DNA from: Clostridium porci
GTDB taxonomy: Bacteria; Bacillota; Clostridia; Lachnospirales; Lachnospiraceae
NCBI RefSeq assembly: GCF_009696375.1
Contig: NZ_VUMD01000002.1
Location: 186,001-250,000, forward strand
Direction: 5' to 3'
DNA length: 64,000 nt
A program made the translations under genes and the position numbers. Position 1 is the stretch's first letter. Every line of letters begins with the position of its first letter. The notes under the pieces were generated by a model, which saw only the letters and a list, made by a program, of their open reading frames with translations, was not told the DNA's origin and ran no database searches. This document shows, piece after piece, positions 8,191-15,657 of the stretch.

Positions 8191-8373
8191 ATGAGTGACT
8201 ATATTAGATTGAACTTTGATATTTCCTCACAGTTTAGGGACAAAATCAGACAGCAGGCAAAGTCATATGGTATGACTACAGCCCAATATTGCAGAATGGT
8301 TTTAATGCAAGCTATTGAAACTGGAGGTGATTTGCATGTCAGAGAAAACAGTCACAACACCAACCCTATGTGA
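8191..8373 (+). CDS. Small ribbon-helix-helix-like protein upstream of rep
   Basis: About 60 residues, basic and helical: IRLNFDISSQFRDKIRQQAKSYGMTTAQYCRMVLMQAIETGG. The pattern matches short Arc/CopG-type DNA-binding proteins, which often control plasmid copy number from a position just before rep. The start at 8191 is preceded by GGAGG; an ATG at 8173 overlaps that site. It overlaps the rep start by about 38 bases, so the two are likely translationally coupled. Confidence 0.65.
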   Translation: MSDYIRLNFDISSQFRDKIRQQAKSYGMTTAQYCRMVLMQAIETGGDLHVRENSHNTNPM

Positions 8374-9655
8374 GGTACAGACACAAATTCCATTCTTGCC
8401 AAAAGAAAAAATGCTCTCCATAATAGCGGAGCATACAACGGCAGGCCATATAAAAGAATGGGCATATATACTACATGATAAAGATATAAAAGAAGATGGC
8501 ACGCCTAAAGAACCACATTGGCATATTGAACTAAGGTTGACGAGAGGTAGACGTCTTACAGATATCGCTTCATGGTTTGGATTGCCTACGATGTGTATAC
8601 AAACAAGTAAAAGTGGAAGGTATGAACCTATGCTACAATACCTTATTCATGAAAATTTTTCGGAAAAACATCAATATGCTGAAAGTGAAGTGGTTGCTAA
8701 TTTCAATTATTCTGAGCGTTTGCAAGCTATACGGGATATGCAAGCCAAAAAAGATGCAAAAAAAGCTGCTGACGAACGAATAGGCGAAATTATTGAGTTA
8801 ATAGCAAATGGTACGGTTCGTGAATTTAACATTGATGAATTTGTAACTGCCAGGGAATATGATAAATACCGAAGTCATATAAAAAATGCTTTAGAATATA
8901 GGAGCATAATTTTAGAGAAACAGAACACACGGAATATGGAAGTTATTTATATATATGGTAAAGGTGGCACAGGAAAAAGTTCGTTTGCAGAGACTATAGC
9001 AAAAGAGCGAGGTTTTAGTTTTAAGCGTTCTGCCTCTGAAAGAGACCCTCTTGCAACATACAAAGGTCAAGACTCATTCGCGTTAGACGATGTAAGAGGT
9101 AATACATTTGAATTTCAGGATTGGCAAGGCGTTTTAGATAATTTTCAAGATAGACCTGGTTCAAGCAGGTTTCATGATAAACACTTTACAGAATGTAAAT
9201 TACTATTTATTACTACTACGGATTCAGCGGAAGATTTTTGGAAGGAAATGTCTGCAAAGAGACCTAATGAAGACCCACATCAGTTTTTTAGGAGAATTAA
9301 AACAGTTATACATATGACAGGAGATGAAATTCTATGCAAGAGGTATGATGAAGAAACACATCGTTTCGGAAAAGAGCATATCATGGAAAATGATACATAC
9401 AGTAGATTTGATGTACATTCAGAAACAGCCGAGGAACAAAAAGAAAAACTTGCCCACTCGCTAGGTGTAGACAAGTCTAGGTTAAAACAAAAAATCAAAG
9501 TGGAAAAGCCAGAAGGAGTTATAGGTGAACCGATTCCGTTTGAAGCCGTATATCCTACAATTCCTAAAGATATTATAGAACAGGTAAAACATGACCCATG
9601 GAAATATCTTGAGGCACACCCTGAACACAAAGCTGTACCACTTAATCAGTTATAA
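8336..9655 (+). CDS. CRESS-type Rep: HUH endonuclease plus SF3 helicase
   Basis: The 439-residue protein combines two modules. Residues 40-110 form a Rep_2-like HUH rolling-circle endonuclease: WAYILHDKD, the metal motif HWHIEL (61-66) and a nucleophile Tyr in MLQYLIH (Y102). Residues 200-330 form a superfamily 3 helicase: Walker A GKGGTGKS (208-215), a Walker B-like LDDV and a conserved FITTT. This is the architecture of CRESS-DNA virus Reps and of related bacterial plasmids. It should nick and unwind the excised element so it can replicate. The start at 8336 has GGAGGTGAT upstream; the longer frame from 8315 does not. A terminator follows closely. Confidence 0.88.
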   Translation: MSEKTVTTPTLCEVQTQIPFLPKEKMLSIIAEHTTAGHIKEWAYILHDKDIKEDGTPKEPHWHIELRLTRGRRLTDIASWFGLPTMCIQTSKSGRYEPMLQYLIHENFSEKHQYAESEVVANFNYSERLQAIRDMQAKKDAKKAADERIGEIIELIANGTVREFNIDEFVTAREYDKYRSHIKNALEYRSIILEKQNTRNMEVIYIYGKGGTGKSSFAETIAKERGFSFKRSASERDPLATYKGQDSFALDDVRGNTFEFQDWQGVLDNFQDRPGSSRFHDKHFTECKLLFITTTDSAEDFWKEMSAKRPNEDPHQFFRRIKTVIHMTGDEILCKRYDEETHRFGKEHIMENDTYSRFDVHSETAEEQKEKLAHSLGVDKSRLKQKIKVEKPEGVIGEPIPFEAVYPTIPKDIIEQVKHDPWKYLEAHPEHKAVPLNQL

Positions 9656-9675
9656 ACATAGAATGTAAGAAATTC

Positions 9676-9697
9676 AAAGCCGGAAACGGCTTTTTTG
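9676..9697 (+). terminator. Intrinsic terminator after rep
   Basis: AAAGCCG, a GAAA-type tetraloop, then CGGCTTT with six T residues, 20 bases past the rep stop. Confidence 0.85.
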
Positions 9698-9707
9698 TTT
9701 ATCATTC

Positions 9708-9742
9708 TGGGAACAAATTTGGGAACAAATTTGGGAACAAAT
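9708..9742. repeat. Right-end tandem TGGGAACAAATT repeats
   Basis: Almost three tandem copies of a 12-base unit TGGGAACAAATT begin at 9708, 9720 and 9732. They contain the TTGGGAACAA motif seen at the left end of the element (3971-4030). The phasing is roughly one helical turn. They lie between the rep terminator and the tRNA 3' fragment. Best read as integrase arm sites or iterons at the element's right end. Confidence 0.75.
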
Positions 9743-9790
9743 GATAACATTATCCTCGGAACCCTCCATTTCTCTAGTGTTTTACTGCTT

Positions 9791-9820
9791 AGAGATGGGT
9801 TCAAGTCCCATCTCCCGCAT
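9791..9820 (+). other. tRNA 3'-end fragment; probable attachment site
   Basis: ATGGG-TTCAAGT-CCCAT (9795-9811) is a perfect 5-bp T arm with a 7-base loop. It is followed by a 7-base acceptor strand CTCCCGC and a discriminator A. No matching 5' half (GCGGGAG) stands about 85 bases upstream, so this is only the 3' end of a tRNA, by its sequence perhaps a tRNA-Leu. Tyrosine integrases commonly use tRNA 3' ends as attB and leave such a copy at one end of the island. Confidence 0.65.
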
Positions 9821-9971
9821 TATGATTTTGAGAGGGAATCCTTGATTTACAAGGGTTCCCAATTTGTTATTGGGAAAAGAGGATTGAATGCTGAGCAGGT
9901 GCATTTGAGTCATGGATTGGGTTTAAAGCTGCCGCTTAGCTGGGAGCGGCAAATTTCATGGGCTTGGATAA

Positions 9972-10079
9972 AAAGGAAAGGGAATAGAGGTTTCTGCGGA
10001 TAACCGGGTGGAATTTAAGGTTTATAGATGGAGAAATACTCTGGAGGGCGTGAAGAAGTTTAAGGTCAGCGGCTTAGAA
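9972..10079 (+). pseudogene. Possible C-terminal relic of an unknown gene
   Basis: A short open frame ending at 10079 reads ...GIEVSADNRVEFKVYRWRN...KKFKVSGLE and has no start or ribosome binding site. It looks like the last ~35 codons of a lost protein at the boundary between the island and the chromosome. The hairpin AGCTCTCTC / GAGAGAGCT (10091-10116) follows it as a terminator would. The family is unknown to me. The rest of 9821-10154 shows nothing else. Confidence 0.3.
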
Positions 10080-10154
10080 TAGGAAAGGGAAGCTCTCTCG
10101 GATACAGGAGAGAGCTGTTTCAGAAAGAGAGAAAGCGGGGATAGGGAGAGCCGG

Positions 10155-12041
10155 CTATAAAACGGAAGGAGCCTCTGCAATATGACGTGCCGGAATCCGT
10201 ATGGTTACTTCAGTTCCCTCTCCCAGGCGGCTTGTAAAGCGCAGGCCATATTGGCTTCCATACAGGCTCTTAAGCCTGAGATTTGTGTTATAGAGGCCGA
10301 TATGCCCAGGCGCCACAGGCCGTATGGCACTGTTTGATTTATCTCCTTCTGCTACATCGTTAAGCAGGTCGTCCAGCCTCTTGGGAGAAATACCAGCCCC
10401 GTCATCTGAAATAATAAATTCAATATCATTGCCGGAACGCCAGCCTGTCAGAAGAATGCTTCCCCGTTTTTCCTCCTTGGCCATAATGCCGTGGAGAAAG
10501 GCATTCTCAATAATTGGTTGAAAGGTCAGCTTTGGAATGGTATACTCATACAACTCCTCCGATACATCTATGACAAAGTCCACGCGGTTTTCATAGCGCA
10601 TATTTTGAAGCTTTACATAGAGCCTGGCATGCTCAAGCTCCTTCGCAATCGGATTGATCAGCTCCCTCCGGCTCAGCGTCAGTTTGTAGAAGCGGGACAG
10701 AGTCTGGATCGCTTCTGTGACCTCCTGGCTTCTTCCTGTGTGGGCCAGCCAGTTAATCATATCCAACGTATTGTAGAGAAAATGAGGATTTACCTGGGCC
10801 TGCAGCGCCCTGAATTCTGCCATTCTAAGCTCCTCGGATGTATTCCTCTGTCTGTCCATCAGTGAACTGATTTCCCCAGTCATATAGTTGTAGGTGTCTG
10901 TAAGAATACCAATCTCATCACAGCCTGTATCGGATATGTTCATAGGCTGAGGCCTGCCGGTGCGGACCTTTTCCATCTGTAGGGCTACGGCAATAATGCG
11001 GTTGGCAATGGAATTGGATAGATAAAATGCAAAGAAAAGGGCAGCAGCTGCAAAAAACAGATAAATTCCCCCGAAATAAATCAGCATAGACTGTCCTGCG
11101 TATGTAATGTGGGCAGCCGGAATGATGGATACCATGTATAAGTCCGTGTCAGGAATGGGAAAATAGGCTCCATAGGCGGAGCCTTCCAGAAAGGAAACAA
11201 GGGAAAAATTTTCTGCCCTCCCTATCCGTTGCTCAAGTTGAGCATGGGGGACAAAATACTTGCTGGCCAGCGCCAAATCTGTGGATGAAACAATTAAATC
11301 CTGGTCATTGATAATATAGGACGCTTCGTCTGTGGCAGAGGTATTGTTTCTGAGGATGCTGTCAAAGCTCTCTGAGGAGAGATACAAAGCAATATATGCG
11401 GAGGCTTGTTCCTTCTGTAGGCTGCGGCCATCTGGAGCCTGATAGGGAATGCGTATCATATAAGCTAGTTTGCCGTCTGATTCAAGCTCCTTTTGTGTAA
11501 GATACTGTTCAGGACAAAGAAAACGATTGTATTTGCCGGCGCTGAATCTGTCGTACCAATGGCTGCTGCTGACAGAGGATACAGGGGTAAAGAGGGGACT
11601 TTCGGGTTTGTTATACTGCGTCAAATCTCCGTAGATAGAATCATCATAATAAATCTTAACAGCTGTTACAAGGGAGCGGTTCTTTGTGCTGTCCACCAGA
11701 TGGTACAGGCTGGTGAGGCGGGAGGGAGAGATTCGCATTTGTCCAGCCTGTTCTTTTGGTACATGAAAGGTATCCTGTACAGTTATAGTATTGGCAATAG
11801 CGCCGGCAGCATGGGATACATGGGCGATCAGGTTTTCAATGGAACTGACTGTCTGAATGGAAAGAGCCTGCTCCGAGCGTATTCTGTTTTCTATAACAAT
11901 GCCATAAATACGCATAAAAAGGAAGCCTGACAGCACTGCTGTAGGCAGCAGAATCAGGAGGGTGTGGGATATAACCAGCTTGGTTTTTAATTTCATGTCA
12001 TAGGTGTAATGGTGAATCAGCTGTTTAACCGGGTGTTTCAT
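10155..12041 (-). CDS. YesM-type sensor histidine kinase
   Basis: The 628-residue membrane kinase has one TM segment near residues 22-44, an extracellular sensor domain of the Cache type (about 45-315), a second TM near 318-345, HAMP, and the His_kinase/HATPase pair. The phospho-acceptor is in QVNPHFLYNTL (His about 420); the ATPase has PIIENAFLHG and DDGAGI. Kinases of this family sense extracellular sugars or peptides and work with an AraC-type response regulator, which here is the gene just upstream, overlapping by ATGA. No solute-binding protein gene is adjacent, which is unusual for YesMN pairs, so the signal cannot be guessed. Confidence 0.93.
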   Translation of the reverse strand: MKHPVKQLIHHYTYDMKLKTKLVISHTLLILLPTAVLSGFLFMRIYGIVIENRIRSEQALSIQTVSSIENLIAHVSHAAGAIANTITVQDTFHVPKEQAGQMRISPSRLTSLYHLVDSTKNRSLVTAVKIYYDDSIYGDLTQYNKPESPLFTPVSSVSSSHWYDRFSAGKYNRFLCPEQYLTQKELESDGKLAYMIRIPYQAPDGRSLQKEQASAYIALYLSSESFDSILRNNTSATDEASYIINDQDLIVSSTDLALASKYFVPHAQLEQRIGRAENFSLVSFLEGSAYGAYFPIPDTDLYMVSIIPAAHITYAGQSMLIYFGGIYLFFAAAALFFAFYLSNSIANRIIAVALQMEKVRTGRPQPMNISDTGCDEIGILTDTYNYMTGEISSLMDRQRNTSEELRMAEFRALQAQVNPHFLYNTLDMINWLAHTGRSQEVTEAIQTLSRFYKLTLSRRELINPIAKELEHARLYVKLQNMRYENRVDFVIDVSEELYEYTIPKLTFQPIIENAFLHGIMAKEEKRGSILLTGWRSGNDIEFIISDDGAGISPKRLDDLLNDVAEGDKSNSAIRPVAPGHIGLYNTNLRLKSLYGSQYGLRFTSRLGEGTEVTIRIPARHIAEAPSVL

Positions 12042-13594
12042 GAGAGCATTTTCTCCCTGTATTCAGAAGGGGATAAGCCAACCAGCTTTTTGAAGGTTTT
12101 ACTGTAATAGTTGCCATCGCTGTAGCCCACCTTGGAGGAGATATCCGCGATTTTGTATCTGGGATCGCTTAAAAGCTGCTTGGACATTTTAATTCGGTAA
12201 TCTGTCAGGTACTGGTTTAAGGTCTGTCCTGTTTCATTTTTAAAAATGGTGCACACATAGCTGGAGGACAGATGAACGTATTGGCTTACATCCGGTACCG
12301 ACAGGGAAGGTACGGCATAGTTTTTATGAATATATTCTTTTACCTGAAAAACGACCGGATTTTCTCTGCTGCCCTGTCGTAGCCTTTCAAAATAAAGCCG
12401 CAGCTTTGCGCACAGCAGGTTATGAAGCTCCTGTAAGATGGTACAGCCTGTCACGCCCTCCCATATGGATTCTGAATCGAGGCCCTCCTTCTGCCACAGG
12501 GAAACATAGCTGCTAAGTCCAATCTCGTCCAGTTTGCTAAGATATCGGTAATAGATATCCCTTACATGACTAGGGAGCAGCATTTGGCTGGGTTTGACAG
12601 AGGTAAAAAGCTGTTTTGCCAGGGCCAGGGCTTTCTCCTCCTGACGGTTGGTCAGGGCAAAGGTAAAATCCATCATCACATCCGAGGGTGGACGAAATAC
12701 CTCGTTACCTTCTCTGTAGGTGAGAATTGTTCCATATTCATGAAAAAAGCCCGTTTTTAAATATTCTTCCGCTTCCTTGTAGGATAAATGGGCCTTGTGC
12801 GCACCGCTGACAACTGGACCAACTGAGATGAAGAAGGGGCAGAAGTTCTTCATAATTTCGCGGATGAACAGAGCGCAGGAATAGATAGACTCATCCCTGG
12901 GCCGGGCAGAGGAATAAAGAAAGATGGTTATATAGCGATCCCCATGGATATGGTAAATCTGAGCCAGATCAACCTTTGCCAGATATGTATTTAAATCGCC
13001 CTGCAGTTGGCTGACGGCGTGTTCAGGCAGCTCTGTAACAGGTGCCAGGCAGTCAATTAAAACAGCTGCAAACCATGTAGAGGGACTAATGGGGAGATCC
13101 AGCTCCCTGATGAGAGCATCCAGATTCTTAAGGCCGCCTTGCTCCGGCTCCATTAAGAGCATGGTAAGGTGGTTCCACTGCTCCTTTTCGTGGGCCAGGG
13201 CAGCTGCCCGATGGATGGAACGGGCCTTGCAGCTGTCTGCCGCTTCCTGTATGGCAGAAGCCAACTCCTCCATATCCAGAGGCTTTTCCACATAGCTGAC
13301 AGCCTTCAGCTTGATAGCAGCTTTCAGGTATTCCTTATCCGAGTAGGCGCTCATAAAAATGATAACGGCACTAGGGCGCTGTTCTAACAGTTTTTCTGCC
13401 ATTTCTACGCCGTTCATCCGGGGCATGCGCACATCCGTCAGAACAATATCGGCCTCCTTATCAAGGGCTGTATTAAGTCCATGAATTCCGTCGTCCTCCA
13501 AAAAAACCTGCGTAATGCCCAGGCCTTCCAAATCCAGGCTGTCTTTTATTCCTTCCCTTGTAAGTTTTTCATCGTCTATAATCAGAAGCTTCAT
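12038..13594 (-). CDS. YesN-type response regulator with AraC DNA-binding domain
   Basis: The 518-residue protein has a CheY-like receiver (residues 1-120; DD at 7-8, phospho-Asp 54 in VLTDVRMP, Lys in YVEKPL). A long middle region (about 130-400) resembles those of YesN proteins. It ends in a double helix-turn-helix AraC domain (about 415-518; SSSYVCTIFKNETGQTLNQYL ... GYSDGNYYSKTFKK). It should be phosphorylated by the kinase encoded downstream and activate transport or carbohydrate genes. It is first in a two-gene operon on the minus strand. Upstream on that strand a TTGCAA-16-TAAAAT promoter is visible near 13645-13675. Confidence 0.93.
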   Translation of the reverse strand: MKLLIIDDEKLTREGIKDSLDLEGLGITQVFLEDDGIHGLNTALDKEADIVLTDVRMPRMNGVEMAEKLLEQRPSAVIIFMSAYSDKEYLKAAIKLKAVSYVEKPLDMEELASAIQEAADSCKARSIHRAAALAHEKEQWNHLTMLLMEPEQGGLKNLDALIRELDLPISPSTWFAAVLIDCLAPVTELPEHAVSQLQGDLNTYLAKVDLAQIYHIHGDRYITIFLYSSARPRDESIYSCALFIREIMKNFCPFFISVGPVVSGAHKAHLSYKEAEEYLKTGFFHEYGTILTYREGNEVFRPPSDVMMDFTFALTNRQEEKALALAKQLFTSVKPSQMLLPSHVRDIYYRYLSKLDEIGLSSYVSLWQKEGLDSESIWEGVTGCTILQELHNLLCAKLRLYFERLRQGSRENPVVFQVKEYIHKNYAVPSLSVPDVSQYVHLSSSYVCTIFKNETGQTLNQYLTDYRIKMSKQLLSDPRYKIADISSKVGYSDGNYYSKTFKKLVGLSPSEYREKMLS

Positions 13595-13932
13595 GGAACG
13601 CTGCCTCCATTCTGATGTGGAATTAAATTTGTATTAATACAACTATTTTATCAAGAATTGGCAGATTTGCAATCAAAATAAGAAAAATAACCGGAAGGTC
13701 TGTTTCTATATCTACAGTAGTTTTGGGATATTTTACTTTTTATAAATATTACAGAAAATAAAAAAATATTACCATAGATATCCTGCTTTTCCTGGTGTAT
13801 AATTAAGAACATCAAAAGGAAATCAAAGGATAAGCAGATAAGCGCTGTCAGATCCTAGCTTACTGTAAGTAAAAATTCCCCCACGGATCTGACGGTGATT
13901 CTCTATAAATCAAGATACGGAGGTGAGATTAG
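13595..13932. promoter_or_regulatory. Divergent promoter region of the yesN-like gene and the HPr-like gene
   Basis: The AT-rich region holds a minus-strand promoter candidate for the regulator and a plus-strand TATAAT at 13798-13803. After it the plus-strand leader contains a dyad GTCAGATCC ... GGATCTGAC (about 13847-13899) with a ~25-base loop, then the site ACGGAGGTGA before the HPr-like start. The dyad could be a leader hairpin or a protein-binding site. No T tract follows, so it is not a standard terminator. Confidence 0.45.
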
Positions 13933-14160
13933 ATGAAGCGTGTAATGGTAAAATTCGATCAGGCAGAGCAGATTATTAATTTTGTCAGAATTATCTGCCG
14001 ATATGACTATGACGCGGATGTAAGATGCGGCAGCCGTATCGTTGATGCAAAATCCGTTGTTGGGGTATTATCCCTGGCTAAGTCCAAGACAGTCGAGTTG
14101 ATTCTTCATACAGAAGAATGTGACAGACTTCTGGAGGAAATCGCTCCCTTTGCCGCATAA
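13933..14160 (+). CDS. HPr-like protein lacking the phospho-histidine
   Basis: The 75-residue protein aligns by eye with the second half of HPr: SRIVDAKSVVGVLSLAKSKTVEL matches the Ser46 regulatory region (K-S-[IV]-[IMV]-G-V-[ML]-S-L) and ILHTEECDRLLEEIAPF the C-terminal helix. The usual GIHARPA motif that carries phospho-His15 is missing; the matching segment reads QAEQIINFVRII. It therefore cannot pass phosphate in the PTS the classical way. As in Bacillus Crh, a role through the Ser46-like site is possible, but that is inference. It has a strong site ACGGAGGTGA and ends before a terminator, so it is monocistronic. Confidence 0.75.
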   Translation: MKRVMVKFDQAEQIINFVRIICRYDYDADVRCGSRIVDAKSVVGVLSLAKSKTVELILHTEECDRLLEEIAPFAA

Positions 14161-14201
14161 GCAAGGCCTTATGGGGACAATCTTGAATGAAAGACAGATA
14201 C

Positions 14202-14235
14202 GGGCCGGCGCAGATATGCTGCCGGCCTTCTTGTT
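14202..14235 (+). terminator. Terminator after the HPr-like gene
   Basis: GGCCGGC (14203-14209) pairs with GCCGGCC (14221-14227), followed by TTCTTGTT. Confidence 0.7.
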
Positions 14236-14359
14236 ATAGCCCAAGCTTCCGGATTCGGCCATGTCGTGGGGCGCATATCAGGCGGTCAAGCTATATCTGG
14301 AAACAGGAGGCAAAATAACAGCGGATCAGCGTATTCGACGCTATAACTCCAGAGCTATA

Positions 14360-14388
14360 TTGACTTTTATACAGGTATGTAGTATACT
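14360..14388 (+). promoter_or_regulatory. Sigma-A promoter of the thiamin transport operon
   Basis: TTGACT (14360-14365), 17-base spacer, TATACT (14383-14388), about 16 bases before the riboswitch begins. Confidence 0.8.
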
Positions 14389-14403
14389 GAGGCAAGAAAA
14401 TTG

Positions 14404-14499
14404 AAAAGGGGTGCTGGATTGAACCGGCTGAGACGGAACCTGCGGATTTCGAACCCTGAAACCTGATCTGGATAATGCCAGCGTAGGAAATGCCTAGAC
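14404..14499 (+). ncRNA. TPP riboswitch (THI element)
   Basis: The conserved blocks of the thiamin pyrophosphate aptamer are all present in order: GGGGTGCT, GGCTGAGA, ACCCTGAAACCTGATCTGG and ATAATGCCAGCGTAGGAA. A terminator stem lies 12 bases downstream, so control is most likely by transcription termination when TPP is bound. The genes behind it encode a thiamin-binding protein and a pyrimidine-precursor transporter, which agrees with the ligand. Confidence 0.96.
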
Positions 14500-14510
14500 C
14501 TTTGTCTTAT

Positions 14511-14546
14511 AAGCCCTGCCCGGTTTTTATCCGGGAAGGGCTTTTA
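14511..14546 (+). terminator. Expression-platform terminator of the TPP riboswitch
   Basis: AAGCCCTGCCCGG (14511-14523) pairs with CCGGGAAGGGCTT (14531-14543), followed by T residues. It lies between the aptamer and the first gene. Confidence 0.85.
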
Positions 14547-14576
14547 CAATTTTTAAAAAGAGGAAAAGGAGAAGAT

Positions 14577-14876
14577 ATGATGAATGCAAGCGTTGCAATT
14601 CAGTCCCTGCCAGAGGCAGCCAATGACAGTGAGCTAATCCGCATTATAGATGAGGTGATTGATTACATTAAGAGCACCGGTCTTAGCTATTACGTAGGTC
14701 CCTTTGAAACAACCATTGAGGGAGATTATGATCAGCTTATGGATATTGTAAAGGAGTGCCAGCATATTGCGGTAAGAGCCGGGGCGCCTTCTGTGGCCGC
14801 CTATATCAAGGTTTCCTACCGCCCGGAAGGAGATGTGCTTTCGATTGAAACAAAGGTTGCAAAGCACCACCAGTAG
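14577..14876 (+). CDS. Thiamin-binding YkoF/MTH1187-family protein
   Basis: The 99-residue protein has the ferredoxin-like fold signature of the MTH1187/YkoF (DUF77) family: ASVAIQSLPEA ... IIDEVIDYIKSTGLSYYVGPFETTIEGDYDQLMDIVKECQ. Members bind thiamin or its pyrimidine part in the cytoplasm and sit in HMP/thiamin transport operons. The start is the ATGATG at 14577 with AGGAAAAGGAG in front; the longer frame from 14490 runs through the terminator and is not real. The gene overlaps the next one by about 44 bases. It is first behind the TPP riboswitch. Confidence 0.88.
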   Translation: MMNASVAIQSLPEAANDSELIRIIDEVIDYIKSTGLSYYVGPFETTIEGDYDQLMDIVKECQHIAVRAGAPSVAAYIKVSYRPEGDVLSIETKVAKHHQ

Positions 14877-15615
14877 GATCTGGTCCTGCTCAGCCCTTTT
14901 TCTGATCCTGATAGTATGGCAGCTTGTGACGTGGACAGGGCTGGTAGGGGAGTTTATGCTTCCGTCGCCGGTTCAGGTGGCGAGGGCCTTTGCGGATGAG
15001 TTTGGGGCATTGATGCGCAATGCCGGCACTACCTTGATGGAAGCCTTCTCAGGTCTTATGATAGGAGTGGCGGTAGGCTTTGGAGCGGCTGTAGTGATGG
15101 ATCATTGCAGGCGGCTTTATCAGGCCTTCTATCCTCTCATTGTGCTGACGCAGACGGTGCCGGCCATTGCCATTGCGCCCCTTCTTGTCCTGTGGTTTGG
15201 CTACGAAATGACGCCGAAGATTATATTAATTGTTATAACTACATTCTTTCCGATTGCCGTAGGACTTCTCAACGGCTTTCAGGCGGCAGACCCTGCCGCT
15301 GTGAACCTGCTTAGGGCTATGGGTGCGGGCAGGCTTCAGATATTTCGTTATATTAAGCTTCCGGGAGCCATGGGGCCTTTTTTTTCAGGACTTAAGATAT
15401 CCGCTTCCTATGCGGTGGTGGGAGCGGTGATTTCTGAGTGGCTGGGCGGCTTTAATGGCCTGGGCGTCTATATGCTCAGAGTTAAAAAGGCATTTTCTTT
15501 TGATAAAATGTTTGCGGTTATTTTTTTGATTTCTGCTATTAGCCTGCTGCTCATGTGGGCAGTGGAGCGATTACAGAAGCTTTGCATGCCCTGGGAGGCA
15601 TTTCAAAGAAAATAA
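14833..15615 (+). CDS. thiX: ABC transporter permease for thiamin precursor (ThiX-like)
   Basis: The 260-residue inner-membrane protein has about six TM segments and the BPD_transp_1 EAA-type loop (VNLLRAMGAGRLQIFRYIKLPGA). It belongs to the nitrate/sulfonate/taurine permease group used by ThiXYZ. With the binding protein and ATPase that follow it should import formylaminopyrimidine or HMP-type precursors. The start at 14833 overlaps the upstream gene and sits directly on GGAAGGAG; a TTG at 14845 in the same frame may be the true start. The TPP riboswitch controls the operon. Confidence 0.85.
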   Translation: MCFRLKQRLQSTTSRIWSCSALFLILIVWQLVTWTGLVGEFMLPSPVQVARAFADEFGALMRNAGTTLMEAFSGLMIGVAVGFGAAVVMDHCRRLYQAFYPLIVLTQTVPAIAIAPLLVLWFGYEMTPKIILIVITTFFPIAVGLLNGFQAADPAAVNLLRAMGAGRLQIFRYIKLPGAMGPFFSGLKISASYAVVGAVISEWLGGFNGLGVYMLRVKKAFSFDKMFAVIFLISAISLLLMWAVERLQKLCMPWEAFQRK

Positions 15616-15657
15616 TGGATATGGATGGTAGATAAAAGACAGATGAGGAGAAAAACG

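Noticed and set aside
9695-10003. A 102-codon frame beginning MFIILGTNLGTNLGTN
   Set aside because: The repeated LGTN is just the translation of the TGGGAACAAATT repeats, and the frame then runs through the tRNA fragment.
14262-14408. A 48-codon frame beginning MSWGAYQAVKLYLETGG before the TPP riboswitch
   Set aside because: It has no ribosome binding site and its 3' part overlaps the clear promoter of the riboswitch operon. No family is recognised. At best it is a relic.
14490-14576. N-terminal extension of the thiamin-binding protein
   Set aside because: It would translate through the riboswitch terminator; a good site lies before 14577.
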